Shown here: positions 6,797-15,439 of the stretch, piece by piece
Layout of the letters: the number at the start of each line of letters is the position of its first letter
Position numbering within the stretch: position 1 is the first letter of the stretch
Assembly: GCA_025934755.1 (NCBI GenBank)
Contig: JAICWQ010000010.1
Coordinates: 1 to 37,553, forward strand
From: Chthoniobacterales bacterium
Lineage (GTDB): Bacteria; Verrucomicrobiota; Verrucomicrobiia; Chthoniobacterales; UBA10450
DNA: 37,553 nucleotides
Reading direction: 5' to 3'
Program-made: the position numbers and the translations under genes
The notes under the pieces: generated by a model
Database searches by the model: none
What the model was told of the DNA's origin: nothing
Seen by the model: only the letters and a program-made list of their open reading frames with translations

Positions 6797-8200
6797 TTGC
6801 GGGCGGCGATCAGTATCATTGATGATTTAACGCCGACTGCTTTGAATCCCGCCACCAGTTTCGAATCGAACGAAATCGCCGGTCTCATTTCCGAGTTGAG
6901 CGAAGCGAGCAAGGTTTTCATGCGCCGTTATCCGGGCGAATCGAACCGGCGCCAGGCCGTGCACACCGTTTATGGCGGCGCGCATCTTTTTAAAACCGAT
7001 TCGGCGAAAAAACTCGGCGCGGTCGCGCTCCGCTCGCTGGAAGAATACGCGCCCGATGCGGCAAGTCTTGCTCGTGCAATCGGCCTGTCAGGTGACACTC
7101 AATTCGCCCAACGGCTTTACGCTCGCATCGTGGAAAAGCTTCGACGCGAGCCGGTGGAAGATTTCCGTCTCGATTTTGAAGACGGCTACGGAAATCGCGC
7201 GGACGCTGAGGAAGACGGTCATGCTGCCTCGGCTGCGCGAGAAGTCGGGCAAGGATTGGCAATCGGAAGCCTGCCGCCGTTTATTGGGATTCGAATCAAA
7301 CCGCTGAACGAGGATCTGCGCGCGCGAAGCATCCGAACGCTCGACGTCTTCATTACGACGTTGGTTCAAAAGACAAATGGAAAATTGCCCGCCAATTTCG
7401 TGATCACTGTTCCGAAAGTGCAAATTCCGGCGCATGTCACGGCAGCGGTTCGGTTGTTTGAAATTCTCGAACGAAAAAATGGATTGTCTGCCGGCGCGCT
7501 GAAGATCGAGCTGATGATCGAAACCCCGCAGGCGATTATTAACGAGCGCGGAGCGGCCACCGTGATGTCGCTGGTGGATGCCGCGGAAGGCCGATGCGGC
7601 AGCGTGCATTTTGGCGTTTACGATTACACTGCGTCGTGCGGAATCACCGCGAAATATCAGGCGATGGGGCACCCTGTTTGCGATCTCGCGCGCCAGATCA
7701 TGCTCGTCTCACTCGCCGGCACCGGGATTCATCTTTCCGACGGCGCGACAAACATTTTGCCGGTCGGTCCGCATCGCGCCACCGAAGATCGGGCACTGAC
7801 AAAGGGGGAGCTCGAAGAAAATCGAAACGCGGTTCATCAAGCGTGGGCGCTTGGCTTCAACGACAATCTGCACTCGCTCCGAACCGGATTTTACCAGGGC
7901 TGGGACCTGCACCCTGCGCAGTTTGTCACTCGTTACGCCGCGGTTTATCAATTTTTCCTGGAAGGTCTCGACGCCGCTTCAAATCGTCTGAAAACTTTTG
8001 TCGAGAAAGCCGCACTCGCGTCGTTGTTCGGCGATGTCTTTGACGACGCCGCAACCGGCCAGGGTCTTCTCAACTTTTTTCTGCGCGGAATGGCTTGCGG
8101 CGCGATCACGGAAGACGAAGCGCTTGCCACTGGCTTGACGCTGGAGGAATTGCGCTCACGTTCGTTCCTCAAAATTTTGCAGGGCCGGAAGCAACAATGA
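6797..8200 (+). CDS. DUF6986 family, aldolase/malate-synthase-like protein
   Basis: This 467-residue protein has a TIM-barrel look related to the HpcH/HpaI-type aldolases and citrate lyase beta. Visible blocks are VHTVYGGAHLF, the acidic RLDFEDGYG, FVITVPKVQ, IELMIETPQAI (likely metal-binding Glu) and GSVHFGVYDYTAS, with HPAQFVTRY near the C-terminus. It has been database-annotated as phosphoenolpyruvate kinase, which the motifs do not support. The start shown is a TTG 9 bp after the allantoinase stop; no better start is seen upstream. The family is linked to purine catabolic loci in actinobacteria (from memory). A role in handling the glyoxylate or ureidoglycolate end-product is plausible but unproven. 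Confidence 0.75.
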   Translation: MRAAISIIDDLTPTALNPATSFESNEIAGLISELSEASKVFMRRYPGESNRRQAVHTVYGGAHLFKTDSAKKLGAVALRSLEEYAPDAASLARAIGLSGDTQFAQRLYARIVEKLRREPVEDFRLDFEDGYGNRADAEEDGHAASAAREVGQGLAIGSLPPFIGIRIKPLNEDLRARSIRTLDVFITTLVQKTNGKLPANFVITVPKVQIPAHVTAAVRLFEILERKNGLSAGALKIELMIETPQAIINERGAATVMSLVDAAEGRCGSVHFGVYDYTASCGITAKYQAMGHPVCDLARQIMLVSLAGTGIHLSDGATNILPVGPHRATEDRALTKGELEENRNAVHQAWALGFNDNLHSLRTGFYQGWDLHPAQFVTRYAAVYQFFLEGLDAASNRLKTFVEKAALASLFGDVFDDAATGQGLLNFFLRGMACGAITEDEALATGLTLEELRSRSFLKILQGRKQQ

Positions 8201-8229
8201 CTGCCGTAATCGAACAATTGTCTGCAGTT

Positions 8230-8392
8230 GGGGAGCGCGCGCGCCTCGCGTGCTGTTTCCGGCGACCTCGGTGGAAACTCTCGTGCACGGAATTCTCTGA
8301 CCGATTGAAAATAGCTGATACTCCACATTTAAAGTCAGATCTCTTCGGCGAGGCGCCGAAGAGTGCACGCGAGGGCGCGTGCGCTCCCCAGA
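8230..8392. repeat. Pair of inverted REP-like copies upstream of xanthine dehydrogenase
   Basis: The left copy (8230-8276) begins GGGGAGCGC and continues GCGCCTCGCGTGC, followed by a short hairpin (GTTTCC/GGAAAC). The right copy (8343-8392), read on the minus strand, begins GGGGAGCGCACGCGCCCTCG and carries a perfect hairpin CTTCGGC-GAGGC-GCCGAAG at 8343-8361. The copies face each other across about 65 bp. The right copy ends 1 bp before the xdh ATG, so the leader of that gene is made of repeat sequence. Confidence 0.8.
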
Positions 8393-8393
8393 G

Positions 8394-11300
8394 ATGAGCG
8401 CGATCGAGTTTCGGTTGAACGGCGAACCGATCCGGCTCGACGCGGTTTCTCCGAACACCACGTTGCTCGATTGGTTGCGGGCGAATGGATTGACCGGCTC
8501 GAAGGAAGGTTGCGCGGAAGGTGATTGCGGCGCGTGCTCGGTTGCGATTGTCGATCTCGATAGTCGCGGGGAACGCACTTATCGGGCGATCAACAGTTGT
8601 CTCGTGCCTCTGGTGTTGATGACCGGTCGCGAGATCGTCACGGTCGAGGGTGTCGCCAACGGAAAATTGCATCCGGTGCAACAGGCGATGGTGAACAATC
8701 ACGGGTCGCAATGCGGTTATTGCACGCCGGGCTTCGTGATGTCGCTCTTCGAAGGGTATTACCGAAAGGATTTGAAGACGCGAACGCAATTGGACGAGCA
8801 ACTCGCGGGAAATTTGTGCCGCTGCACCGGGTATCGCCCGATCAACGCCGCCGCCGCAGAAGCATTTGCCTGCAGGTCCGCCCGTCGGACGGACTCGTCC
8901 GGTGGCGAGATTGATAACGATCGATTCGAAGCTCCGTTGAAAAACGGCCGGCTCAATCTCGGTTCGGTTCGTTACGCACGGAACGGCGAAAAATTTCTGC
9001 GGCCGACATCCATGGCCGAGTTGTTCGCGTTCCTGGCCGAATTTCCTGAAGCCCGATTGATCGCAGGCGCGACTGAGTTAGGACTCGATATTACGAAGCG
9101 GTTCCGAAGGTTTCCCGCGTTGATCTCGGTCGAAGCCGTTCCCGAGTTGACCCAAATCGGCAGAGCGGAAAAAGAATGGCGCGTCGGCGGCGCAGCCACC
9201 CTGACCGCGATTCAGGATCAACTCGGCCCGGAATTTCCAGCGCTCGCGGAAATGCTTTATCTGTTCGGGTCCCGGCAAATCCGGAATCGGGCGACGATGG
9301 GTGGGAATCTCGTGACGGCATCGCCGATTGGTGATTCGGCGCCGGTGTTGCTGGCGCTGGACGCCAGCGTGGTCCTTGCTTCCGCCGCGCGCGAACGCAG
9401 TTTGCCGCTGGAGAACTTTTTTGTCGGTTATCGAAAGACGGCGCTCGAGCCAGGAGAAGTTCTTAAGACGATCGTTATTCCGAGAGGAACAAACCGGCGG
9501 ACGAGATTCTATAAAGTCAGCAAACGCCGCGAGATGGACATCAGCACCGTGGCCGGATGTTTCACAATCGAACTCGATGGGAAACAAATCGTGAGACATG
9601 CGCGGCTTGCTTACGGCGGCGTGGCGCTGACGCCAGTGCGCGCTCGCAGGACCGAAGACGCGTTGGTCGGAAAGAAATGGGGCGCGGAAGTATTAACGTC
9701 GATCTTGCCGGCACTGGAACGCGAGTTCACGCCGATCTCGGATGTGCGCGGAAGCAAATCTTACCGGCAACGACTCATCTCGAGTTTGTTCGAGAGATTC
9801 CTCCATGAATCGATGTCCGAATCCGTTTCATTAACATCGGACTTCAATCCAATGTCAGATCGTGATCGTAACGCAGCAGCCGTTTCGGTGCGCGACGACT
9901 CGATATCCACCGGACTGAAGCCCGGTGTTAGCGAAAAAGCCCTGCCGCACGAGAGCGCACATAAACACGTTACCGGCCAAGCAATTTACGTGGACGACGC
10001 CACGGTCGGGGAGGGAATGCTGGAAGTCTGGCCAGTTTGTTCGCCGCACGCGCGCGCGAAAATCCTTCGGCGCGATGTTTCCGCGGCGAAAAGAATGCCG
10101 GGGATCAACGCTGTGCTGATGGCCGAAGATGTGCCGGGCTTAAATGACGTCGGCGCGGTCCGCCACGACGAGATCCTCCTGGCGGACAAGGAGATTTCCT
10201 ATCACGGCCAGATCGTCGCTCTGGTCGTCGGCGAAACGCCGGAGGCGTGTCGCGCGGCCGCGGCGAAGGTCGTGGTCGAGTACGAACCGCTGCCGGCAAT
10301 TTTCACGATTCAGGACGCGATCGATCAAAAAAGTTTTCATACCGAAGCAAATCATATCGAGCGCGGCGATTTTGAAGGAGCGTTTGCCGATTCGCCCTAC
10401 AAGCTGGAAGGCGAGTTCGCGATGGGCGGTCAGGACCATTTCTACCTCGAGACGCAGGCTGGCTGGGCCGAGCGCGGAGAAGACGGAACGATTTTTGTGT
10501 GTTCTTCCACCCAGCATCCGTCCGAAGTGCAGCACATCGTCGCGCATCTGCTCGCGCTGCCGATGCATAGTGTGGTTGTGCAATGTCCGCGAATGGGCGG
10601 CGGGTTTGGAGGAAAAGAAACCCAAGCCGCAATGCTCGCCGCCCTGGCCGCGCTCGGAGCGTCGAAAACCGGTCGCAAAGTCCGCGTTCGATTCAATCGC
10701 GACCAGGACATGATGATCACCGGAAAGCGGCATCCATTTCTGGCGAAGTTTCGCGTTGGTTACGACCGCGAAGGCTTGCTCCTCGCGGCGAAGATCGACC
10801 TTTATTCAAACGGCGGCTGGACGCTCGATCTTTCACGCGCGGTGACGGATCGCGCGGTCTTTCACCTCGACAACGGTTATTACATTCCGAACGTCCAGTT
10901 CAAAGGGTTCGTCGCCAAAACCAATCTCGCCTCGAACACGGCTTTTCGCGGATTCGGCGGCCCGCAGGGAATGTTGACGATCGAAGAGATCATGGATCGC
11001 CTTGCCCGTGAGCTCGGTCTTTCACCGGAGATTGTGCGGGCGAAAAATTTATATCGCGGGACCGGCCCGACCAACACCACGCATTACGGCCAGGAAATCG
11101 AGAACAACCGTCTGCAGCGGATTTGGAAGGAACTGATCGAGACGAGCGATTTCAATTCGCGTCGGAAAACCCTCGGCGAATGGAATTCGAAGAACAAACA
11201 TCGCAAACGCGGTATTGCGATCACGCCGGTGAAGTTCGGCATCTCATTTACGACCACGCATCTTAATCAGGCCGGTGCCCTGGTGCTTCTTTATCAAGAC

Positions 11301-12266
11301 GGCACGGCGCAAGTAAATCACGGTGGCACGGAAATGGGTCAAGGCGTTCACACCAACATTGCAGCGGTCGCCGCGCGCGAACTCGGACTTTCCATCGATC
11401 GGGTGCGAGTGATGCCCACCCAAACCGACAAAGTTCCGAATACGTCAGCAACCGCGGCCTCCTGCGGAACAGATTTGAATGGCGCGGCAGTCAAAAACGC
11501 CTGCGATACGCTGCGGACCCGGCTTTTGCCATTCGCGATCGAAATGCTCGGCGAGAAAAATGGGCGGGCGCCGGCTGAAGACAAGCTCCAGTTTTTCAAC
11601 AATCGGTTTTGCGATGTCGACGTTCCCGAGTCGGCGCTGAGTTTCGCGGAGTTAGTTCAGCGGGCCTACTTCAACCGCACGAGTCTGAGCGCGACCGGTT
11701 TTTACAAAACCCCGCAAATTTATTTCGATCGCGACACGGGACAGGGGAGGCCGTTCCATTATTTCGCGGTCGGCGCCGCAGTTTCGGAAGTTGAAATCGA
11801 CGGCTTCAGCGGAATGGCCCAAGTCACCCGCGTCGACATCCTGCATGATGCGGGCGACGTGATAAACGCCGGGGTGGCGCGCGGCCAGGTCGAAGGCGGA
11901 TTTGTTCAAGGAATGGGTTGGCTGACTGCAGAAGAGTTGATCTGGGACACGGATGGTAAATTGCTTACCCATTCGCCGGACACTTACAAAATCCCGGCAG
12001 TCGGCGACACGCCTAAGATTTTTAACGTGGAATTTTTGTCGGAAGCGGCGCAACCGGATGTAATTCACGGTAGCAAGGCGGTTGGTGAGCCGCCGTTGAT
12101 GCTGGCAATTTCGGTGCGGGAAGCGATCCGGGACGCAATCGCAGCCTTTGGCCAGCCGGGCGGACAAGTGCTGCTTTCAACGCCGGCCACTCCGGAAGCA
12201 ATTTTCATGGCGATCGGTCAACGGTTGGCGTCGCCGAAAGAATTGGCGGCTGTGCCGGCGAAATGA
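8394..12266 (+). CDS. Xanthine dehydrogenase, single-chain (2Fe-2S, FAD and molybdopterin domains)
   Basis: This roughly 1290-residue protein has the eukaryote-like one-chain layout. Residues 1-165 hold two 2Fe-2S clusters (C40, C45, C48, C69; C107, C110, C142, C144). About 200-470 is the FAD domain with MGGNLVTASPIGDSAP. From about 520 to the end is the molybdenum domain. Residues known to define xanthine over aldehyde substrates in bovine XDH are kept: Glu in GGGFGGKE, Arg in NTAFRGFGG, Phe in GISFTT and SATGFY, and the catalytic Glu in KAVGEPPLML. It should oxidise hypoxanthine and xanthine to urate. The ATG at 8394 abuts a repeat. Both interdomain linkers contain palindromes. Adenine deaminase overlaps its stop by 4 bp. 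Confidence 0.96.
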   Translation: MSAIEFRLNGEPIRLDAVSPNTTLLDWLRANGLTGSKEGCAEGDCGACSVAIVDLDSRGERTYRAINSCLVPLVLMTGREIVTVEGVANGKLHPVQQAMVNNHGSQCGYCTPGFVMSLFEGYYRKDLKTRTQLDEQLAGNLCRCTGYRPINAAAAEAFACRSARRTDSSGGEIDNDRFEAPLKNGRLNLGSVRYARNGEKFLRPTSMAELFAFLAEFPEARLIAGATELGLDITKRFRRFPALISVEAVPELTQIGRAEKEWRVGGAATLTAIQDQLGPEFPALAEMLYLFGSRQIRNRATMGGNLVTASPIGDSAPVLLALDASVVLASAARERSLPLENFFVGYRKTALEPGEVLKTIVIPRGTNRRTRFYKVSKRREMDISTVAGCFTIELDGKQIVRHARLAYGGVALTPVRARRTEDALVGKKWGAEVLTSILPALEREFTPISDVRGSKSYRQRLISSLFERFLHESMSESVSLTSDFNPMSDRDRNAAAVSVRDDSISTGLKPGVSEKALPHESAHKHVTGQAIYVDDATVGEGMLEVWPVCSPHARAKILRRDVSAAKRMPGINAVLMAEDVPGLNDVGAVRHDEILLADKEISYHGQIVALVVGETPEACRAAAAKVVVEYEPLPAIFTIQDAIDQKSFHTEANHIERGDFEGAFADSPYKLEGEFAMGGQDHFYLETQAGWAERGEDGTIFVCSSTQHPSEVQHIVAHLLALPMHSVVVQCPRMGGGFGGKETQAAMLAALAALGASKTGRKVRVRFNRDQDMMITGKRHPFLAKFRVGYDREGLLLAAKIDLYSNGGWTLDLSRAVTDRAVFHLDNGYYIPNVQFKGFVAKTNLASNTAFRGFGGPQGMLTIEEIMDRLARELGLSPEIVRAKNLYRGTGPTNTTHYGQEIENNRLQRIWKELIETSDFNSRRKTLGEWNSKNKHRKRGIAITPVKFGISFTTTHLNQAGALVLLYQDGTAQVNHGGTEMGQGVHTNIAAVAARELGLSIDRVRVMPTQTDKVPNTSATAASCGTDLNGAAVKNACDTLRTRLLPFAIEMLGEKNGRAPAEDKLQFFNNRFCDVDVPESALSFAELVQRAYFNRTSLSATGFYKTPQIYFDRDTGQGRPFHYFAVGAAVSEVEIDGFSGMAQVTRVDILHDAGDVINAGVARGQVEGGFVQGMGWLTAEELIWDTDGKLLTHSPDTYKIPAVGDTPKIFNVEFLSEAAQPDVIHGSKAVGEPPLMLAISVREAIRDAIAAFGQPGGQVLLSTPATPEAIFMAIGQRLASPKELAAVPAK
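8869..8900. repeat. Small in-frame palindromes in the xdh linker between FeS and FAD domains
   Basis: Three small dyads are packed together: CCTGCAGG at 8869-8876, GTCCG/CGGAC at 8876-8890, and GGAC-TC-GTCC at 8891-8900. They encode the low-complexity linker just after the second 2Fe-2S motif (ACRSARRTDSSGG), where homologs vary in length. This is consistent with an in-frame palindromic insertion, but each stem is short. Confidence 0.45.
9834..9927. repeat. In-frame palindromes in the xdh linker between FAD and molybdenum domains
   Basis: Two hairpins lie in the coding linker. ACATCGGA (9834-9841) pairs with TCCAATGT (9848-9855) with one mismatch, and CACCGG (9908-9913) pairs perfectly with CCGGTG (9922-9927) around ACTGAAGC. 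The encoded stretch (STGLKPGV and surroundings) sits between the FAD domain and the HVTGQAIYVDD start of the molybdenum domain. It looks like repeat sequence carried as a tolerated protein linker. Confidence 0.55.
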
Positions 12267-13972
12267 GACAGATCGAACACAAACTCGCGGTTGCGCGCGG
12301 CGAGAAACCTGCCGAAAAAGTCTTCAAGAACGCGCAAGTCGTCAATGTCCTGAGCGGTGAGATTCATCGCGCGAACATCGCCGTCGATGGCGGCCGGGTG
12401 ATTGGCTTTGGAGATTACGAGGGGAACGAGGTTATCGATATTGGCGGGGCGTTTCTGGCGCCGGGTTTAATCGAAGGCCATTTCCACGTTGAAAGCTCAA
12501 TGCTGACAATTCCGGAGCTGGTGCGCGCAGTGACGCCGCATGGCACCGCCGCGATGGTGATCGATCCGCACGAATACGCAAACGTTCTCGGGATGGACGG
12601 AATTCGCTACGTCCTGGAATCGAGCAAGAATTTGCCCATCGATTTCTTTATCATGTTGCCCTCATGCGTTCCGGCAACTCATTTGGAAACTGCGGGCGCG
12701 CGTTTTACGGCAGACGATCTCGCTCTCATGATCGCCGATGAGCGCGTGGCCGGGGTGGCGGAGATGATGAATTATCCCGGAGTTTTTTTGGGCGCCGAAA
12801 GTGAACTGGCCAAAATCGAAGCCGGCAGAGGAAAAGTGATTGACGGGCACGCGCCAGGGTTGCGCGGCCGAAATTTGAACGCGTATGTGCTCGCGGGCGT
12901 TCGCTCCGATCACGAGAGCACGAACCTGGAAGAAGCGCACGAAAAACTCCGACTCGGCATGCATTTGCTTTTGCGCGAAGGCAGCACCGAACGAAATCTC
13001 GAAGATATCGTCGGGTTGGTGACGCCGCAGAATTCCGCGAACTGTTCGTTCGCGACAGACGACAAATTGCCAGGGGACCTGGTGAGCGAAGGACACATCG
13101 ACCATTCGATTCGCAAGGCGATTGAATTCGGGGTCGCTCCCGTGACCGCGATTCAAATGGGAACGATTAATACGGCGCGGTATTATCGGCTGCGAAACCA
13201 TGGAGCGATCGCGCCGCGATTCTGGGCGGATTTTGTGGTGGTGGACGATCTAAAGTCTTTTCGGGTGCGGCGAACCTACAAGAAAGGAAAACTCGTCGCC
13301 GAGGACGGAAACTATCTCGCGCCGGCGCCGGGCAAAATCGATCAACCGCGAAGCACGATGAATTTGAGTTATGACAAAGAGGATTTCGCGGTGGCGGCAA
13401 ACGGAGCGAAACAAATTCGAGTGATCGAGATTGTGCCGAAACAAATCGTCACCAAATCCAAAATCGAGTCACCGAAGGTGGTCAACGAACAGATTGTTCC
13501 CGATCTCGATCGCGACATCCTCAAGTTGGTCGTGGTGGAACGGCATCGCGCAACCGGAAACGTGGGCGTCGGATTCATTCGCGGTTTCGGGCTCAAACGC
13601 GGCGCGCTGGGATCAACCGTCGCGCACGACGCTCACAACGTCGTCGTGGTCGGAACAAACGATCACGACATCGCCGCGGCGATCAAAGCTTTGGAGAAAA
13701 TGCGCGGCGGCCAGGTCGCAGTCGAAGACGGCAAAGTAACAGCAGCTCTGCCACTGCCGATTGCCGGTTTGGTTTCCGATCAATTGCTCGAAACGGTGAT
13801 CGGAAATATTTCGGAACTGAACGCAGCAGCAGCAAAGTTGGGAACGACTCTGGATGCCCCCTTCATGACCCTTTCGTTTGTGAGTCTTTCGCCGATTCCG
13901 GAATTGAAATTGACCGATCAGGGCCTGGTTGATGCGATCAATCTGAAGTTGACCGACGTGATCGTCCGGTGA
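12263..13972 (+). CDS. ade: Adenine deaminase
   Basis: This 569-residue adenine deaminase of the amidohydrolase superfamily converts adenine to hypoxanthine, which the upstream xanthine dehydrogenase can oxidise. Metal-site features are LIEGHFHVESSM (H73, H75), IDPHEYANV and the C-terminal-barrel ATDDKLPGDL motif. The extra C-terminal domain with NVGVGFIRGFGLKRGA and SLSPIPELKLTDQGL is typical of full-length bacterial Ade. Its ATG overlaps the xdh stop (ATGA), so the two are translationally coupled. It closes the plus-strand purine operon. Confidence 0.95.
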   Translation: MRQIEHKLAVARGEKPAEKVFKNAQVVNVLSGEIHRANIAVDGGRVIGFGDYEGNEVIDIGGAFLAPGLIEGHFHVESSMLTIPELVRAVTPHGTAAMVIDPHEYANVLGMDGIRYVLESSKNLPIDFFIMLPSCVPATHLETAGARFTADDLALMIADERVAGVAEMMNYPGVFLGAESELAKIEAGRGKVIDGHAPGLRGRNLNAYVLAGVRSDHESTNLEEAHEKLRLGMHLLLREGSTERNLEDIVGLVTPQNSANCSFATDDKLPGDLVSEGHIDHSIRKAIEFGVAPVTAIQMGTINTARYYRLRNHGAIAPRFWADFVVVDDLKSFRVRRTYKKGKLVAEDGNYLAPAPGKIDQPRSTMNLSYDKEDFAVAANGAKQIRVIEIVPKQIVTKSKIESPKVVNEQIVPDLDRDILKLVVVERHRATGNVGVGFIRGFGLKRGALGSTVAHDAHNVVVVGTNDHDIAAAIKALEKMRGGQVAVEDGKVTAALPLPIAGLVSDQLLETVIGNISELNAAAAKLGTTLDAPFMTLSFVSLSPIPELKLTDQGLVDAINLKLTDVIVR

Positions 13973-14011
13973 CGCGGTCGCGACGGCGCCTTGGGCCAGC
14001 GGGGAGTTAAA

Positions 14012-14518
14012 TCAATACCGGACCTTGTCTGGCTTCGAATCCCAAGTCTTCAAGACATCGCACCCGGCCTCACGCGAGAGTTGAATCATTGGCACTGCCC
14101 GGGCGGCAATTTCAAGTGGGATCTCCTTGTAAATAAATTCGTCATCAAAACCCACGGAACATGCATCGGTTCGGGTGCAGGCGTAGAATATTCGATCGAG
14201 ACGGGCCCAATAGATGGCGGCGAGACACATCGGGCACGGCTCGCAGCTGGTGTAAATCTCACAACCACGGAGATCAAAACGCTTTAGCATTCGGCACGCG
14301 TCGCGAATTGCGGTCACTTCGGCGTGCGCGGTCGGATCCAACAGCAGAGTGACCTGGTTCCAACCGCGGCCGGCGAGTTTATCGCCGCAGACCACAATTG
14401 CTCCAAACGGTCCGCCGCCATTGTTCACGCTGTCACGGGCCAGCGCGATTGCCATCTCCATCCATCGGTTGCGAGAAGATGAATCGGATTCGGCAGCCGA
14501 GGGTTGGTTTGGATTCAC
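14012..14518 (-). CDS. guaD: Guanine deaminase (cytidine-deaminase fold)
   Basis: This 168-residue deaminase carries the zinc site HAE (H65, catalytic E67) and SCEPCPMC (C95, C98). The following LAAIYWARLDRIFYA and DDEFIYKEI match the Bacillus-type guanine deaminases rather than tRNA adenosine deaminases. It would convert guanine to xanthine and feed the same oxidase as adenine deaminase. It is on the minus strand, converging with ade across 39 bp and following the sirtuin gene 25 bp downstream. The first 19 residues are polar and lie outside the domain, so an internal Met near residue 20 is an alternative start. Confidence 0.88.
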   Translation of the reverse strand: MNPNQPSAAESDSSSRNRWMEMAIALARDSVNNGGGPFGAIVVCGDKLAGRGWNQVTLLLDPTAHAEVTAIRDACRMLKRFDLRGCEIYTSCEPCPMCLAAIYWARLDRIFYACTRTDACSVGFDDEFIYKEIPLEIAARAVPMIQLSREAGCDVLKTWDSKPDKVRY

Positions 14519-14543
14519 GGCCGCTGATGTTACTCAGGGTCGG

Positions 14544-15287
14544 CTACTTCGTGAACTGCTTTTTGCTCCAGACGATCTCGAAGAGGGCCGGCAGAATTTC
14601 GCCGGCTTTACCGAGAAACGAATAATCGGCGAGGGGAGTCAACGGCGTCGGATCTTTATTGATTTCAATGATGATTGCGCCCGAGTTTTTCGCGCGTCGC
14701 CAAAGATCGGCTGCGGGATAAATGATGCTCGAGGTCCCGATGGAAAAGAACGCGTCGCATCGTTCTGCGGCGTCGATCGCGGTTTCGAGGGCCGCGGTTG
14801 GCAACATTTCCCCAAACCAAACCACAGCGGGTCGTAAATATCCGCCGCACGAGCGACATCGACCGTTTTCGGCGTCGAAGTTGTCAGTTGAGCAATCGTT
14901 CTCGAAACAACGGAACCGATGAATGTTTCCGTGAAGCTCGACGATTCGTTTACTGCCGGCGCGCTCATGAAGTCCGTCGACATTTTGAGTAACGAGCAGG
15001 AATTCCGGAGCGCGCTTTTCGACTTCCACTAAAGCCAGGTGGCCGGCATTTGGTTTCGCGTCCGCGGCATTCTGACGTCGCCAGGCGTACCAATCCTGGA
15101 CGAATTTCGGGTCGCGCTGGAACGCTTCGGCGGTCGCAAGCTCTTCCGGTTTGAATTTGGTCCACAACCCAGTCTGCGCGTCACGAAAAGTGGCGAGCCC
15201 GCTTTCCGCCGAAATGCCGGCGCCGGTGAGGGCCACCATTCGGCGAGCGTCGCGCAGTTGTTCGAGCAACGGTGCAGGAAAATTCAT
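14544..15287 (-). CDS. cobB: Sirtuin NAD-dependent protein deacylase
   Basis: This 247-residue sirtuin removes acyl groups from lysines using NAD. Motifs in order are GAGISAESGLATFR (residues 22-35), TQNVDGLHERAG with catalytic H119 in ELHGN, a four-cysteine zinc site (C127, C132, C144, C147) and GTSSIIYPAADL. Y67 and R70 in DWYAWRRQ match the YxxR pair that marks class III sirtuins, which prefer succinyl/malonyl groups, so desuccinylation is likely. It is complete, starts with ATG and precedes guaD on the same strand. The link to purine breakdown is positional only. Confidence 0.92.
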   Translation of the reverse strand: MNFPAPLLEQLRDARRMVALTGAGISAESGLATFRDAQTGLWTKFKPEELATAEAFQRDPKFVQDWYAWRRQNAADAKPNAGHLALVEVEKRAPEFLLVTQNVDGLHERAGSKRIVELHGNIHRFRCFENDCSTDNFDAENGRCRSCGGYLRPAVVWFGEMLPTAALETAIDAAERCDAFFSIGTSSIIYPAADLWRRAKNSGAIIIEINKDPTPLTPLADYSFLGKAGEILPALFEIVWSKKQFTK

Positions 15288-15377
15288 TCGTAATTCGCCG
15301 GAGGATCTTTGGGTTGCGGCGCGTACTCGCGACGCTGTTGTTCAGGATTGTGTCCAATGATTACCCGGAGTGCGTTA

Positions 15378-15383
15378 TATAAT
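15378..15383 (+). promoter_or_regulatory. Possible -10 element upstream of the DUF885 gene
   Basis: A perfect TATAAT lies 57 bp upstream of the chosen ATG in a locally AT-rich stretch between divergent genes. There is no good -35 box at 16-18 bp; the nearest TTG-containing hexamer is about 24 bp away. The call rests on the -10 match and the divergent gene layout. Confidence 0.35.
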
Positions 15384-15439
15384 ATGGTTGTTCCAAACCG
15401 CTAACCATGAATGCGAAACTTTTATTGCCGGAGATCCAC

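Noticed and set aside
8379-8393. Upstream GTG start for xanthine dehydrogenase
   Set aside because: It would place repeat-derived residues before the conserved N-terminus; the ATG at 8394 begins directly before the IEFRLNGE strand.
10140-10733. Long minus-strand open frame opposite xanthine dehydrogenase
   Set aside because: It overlaps the GGGFGGKE-containing coding region and has no start signal or family features.
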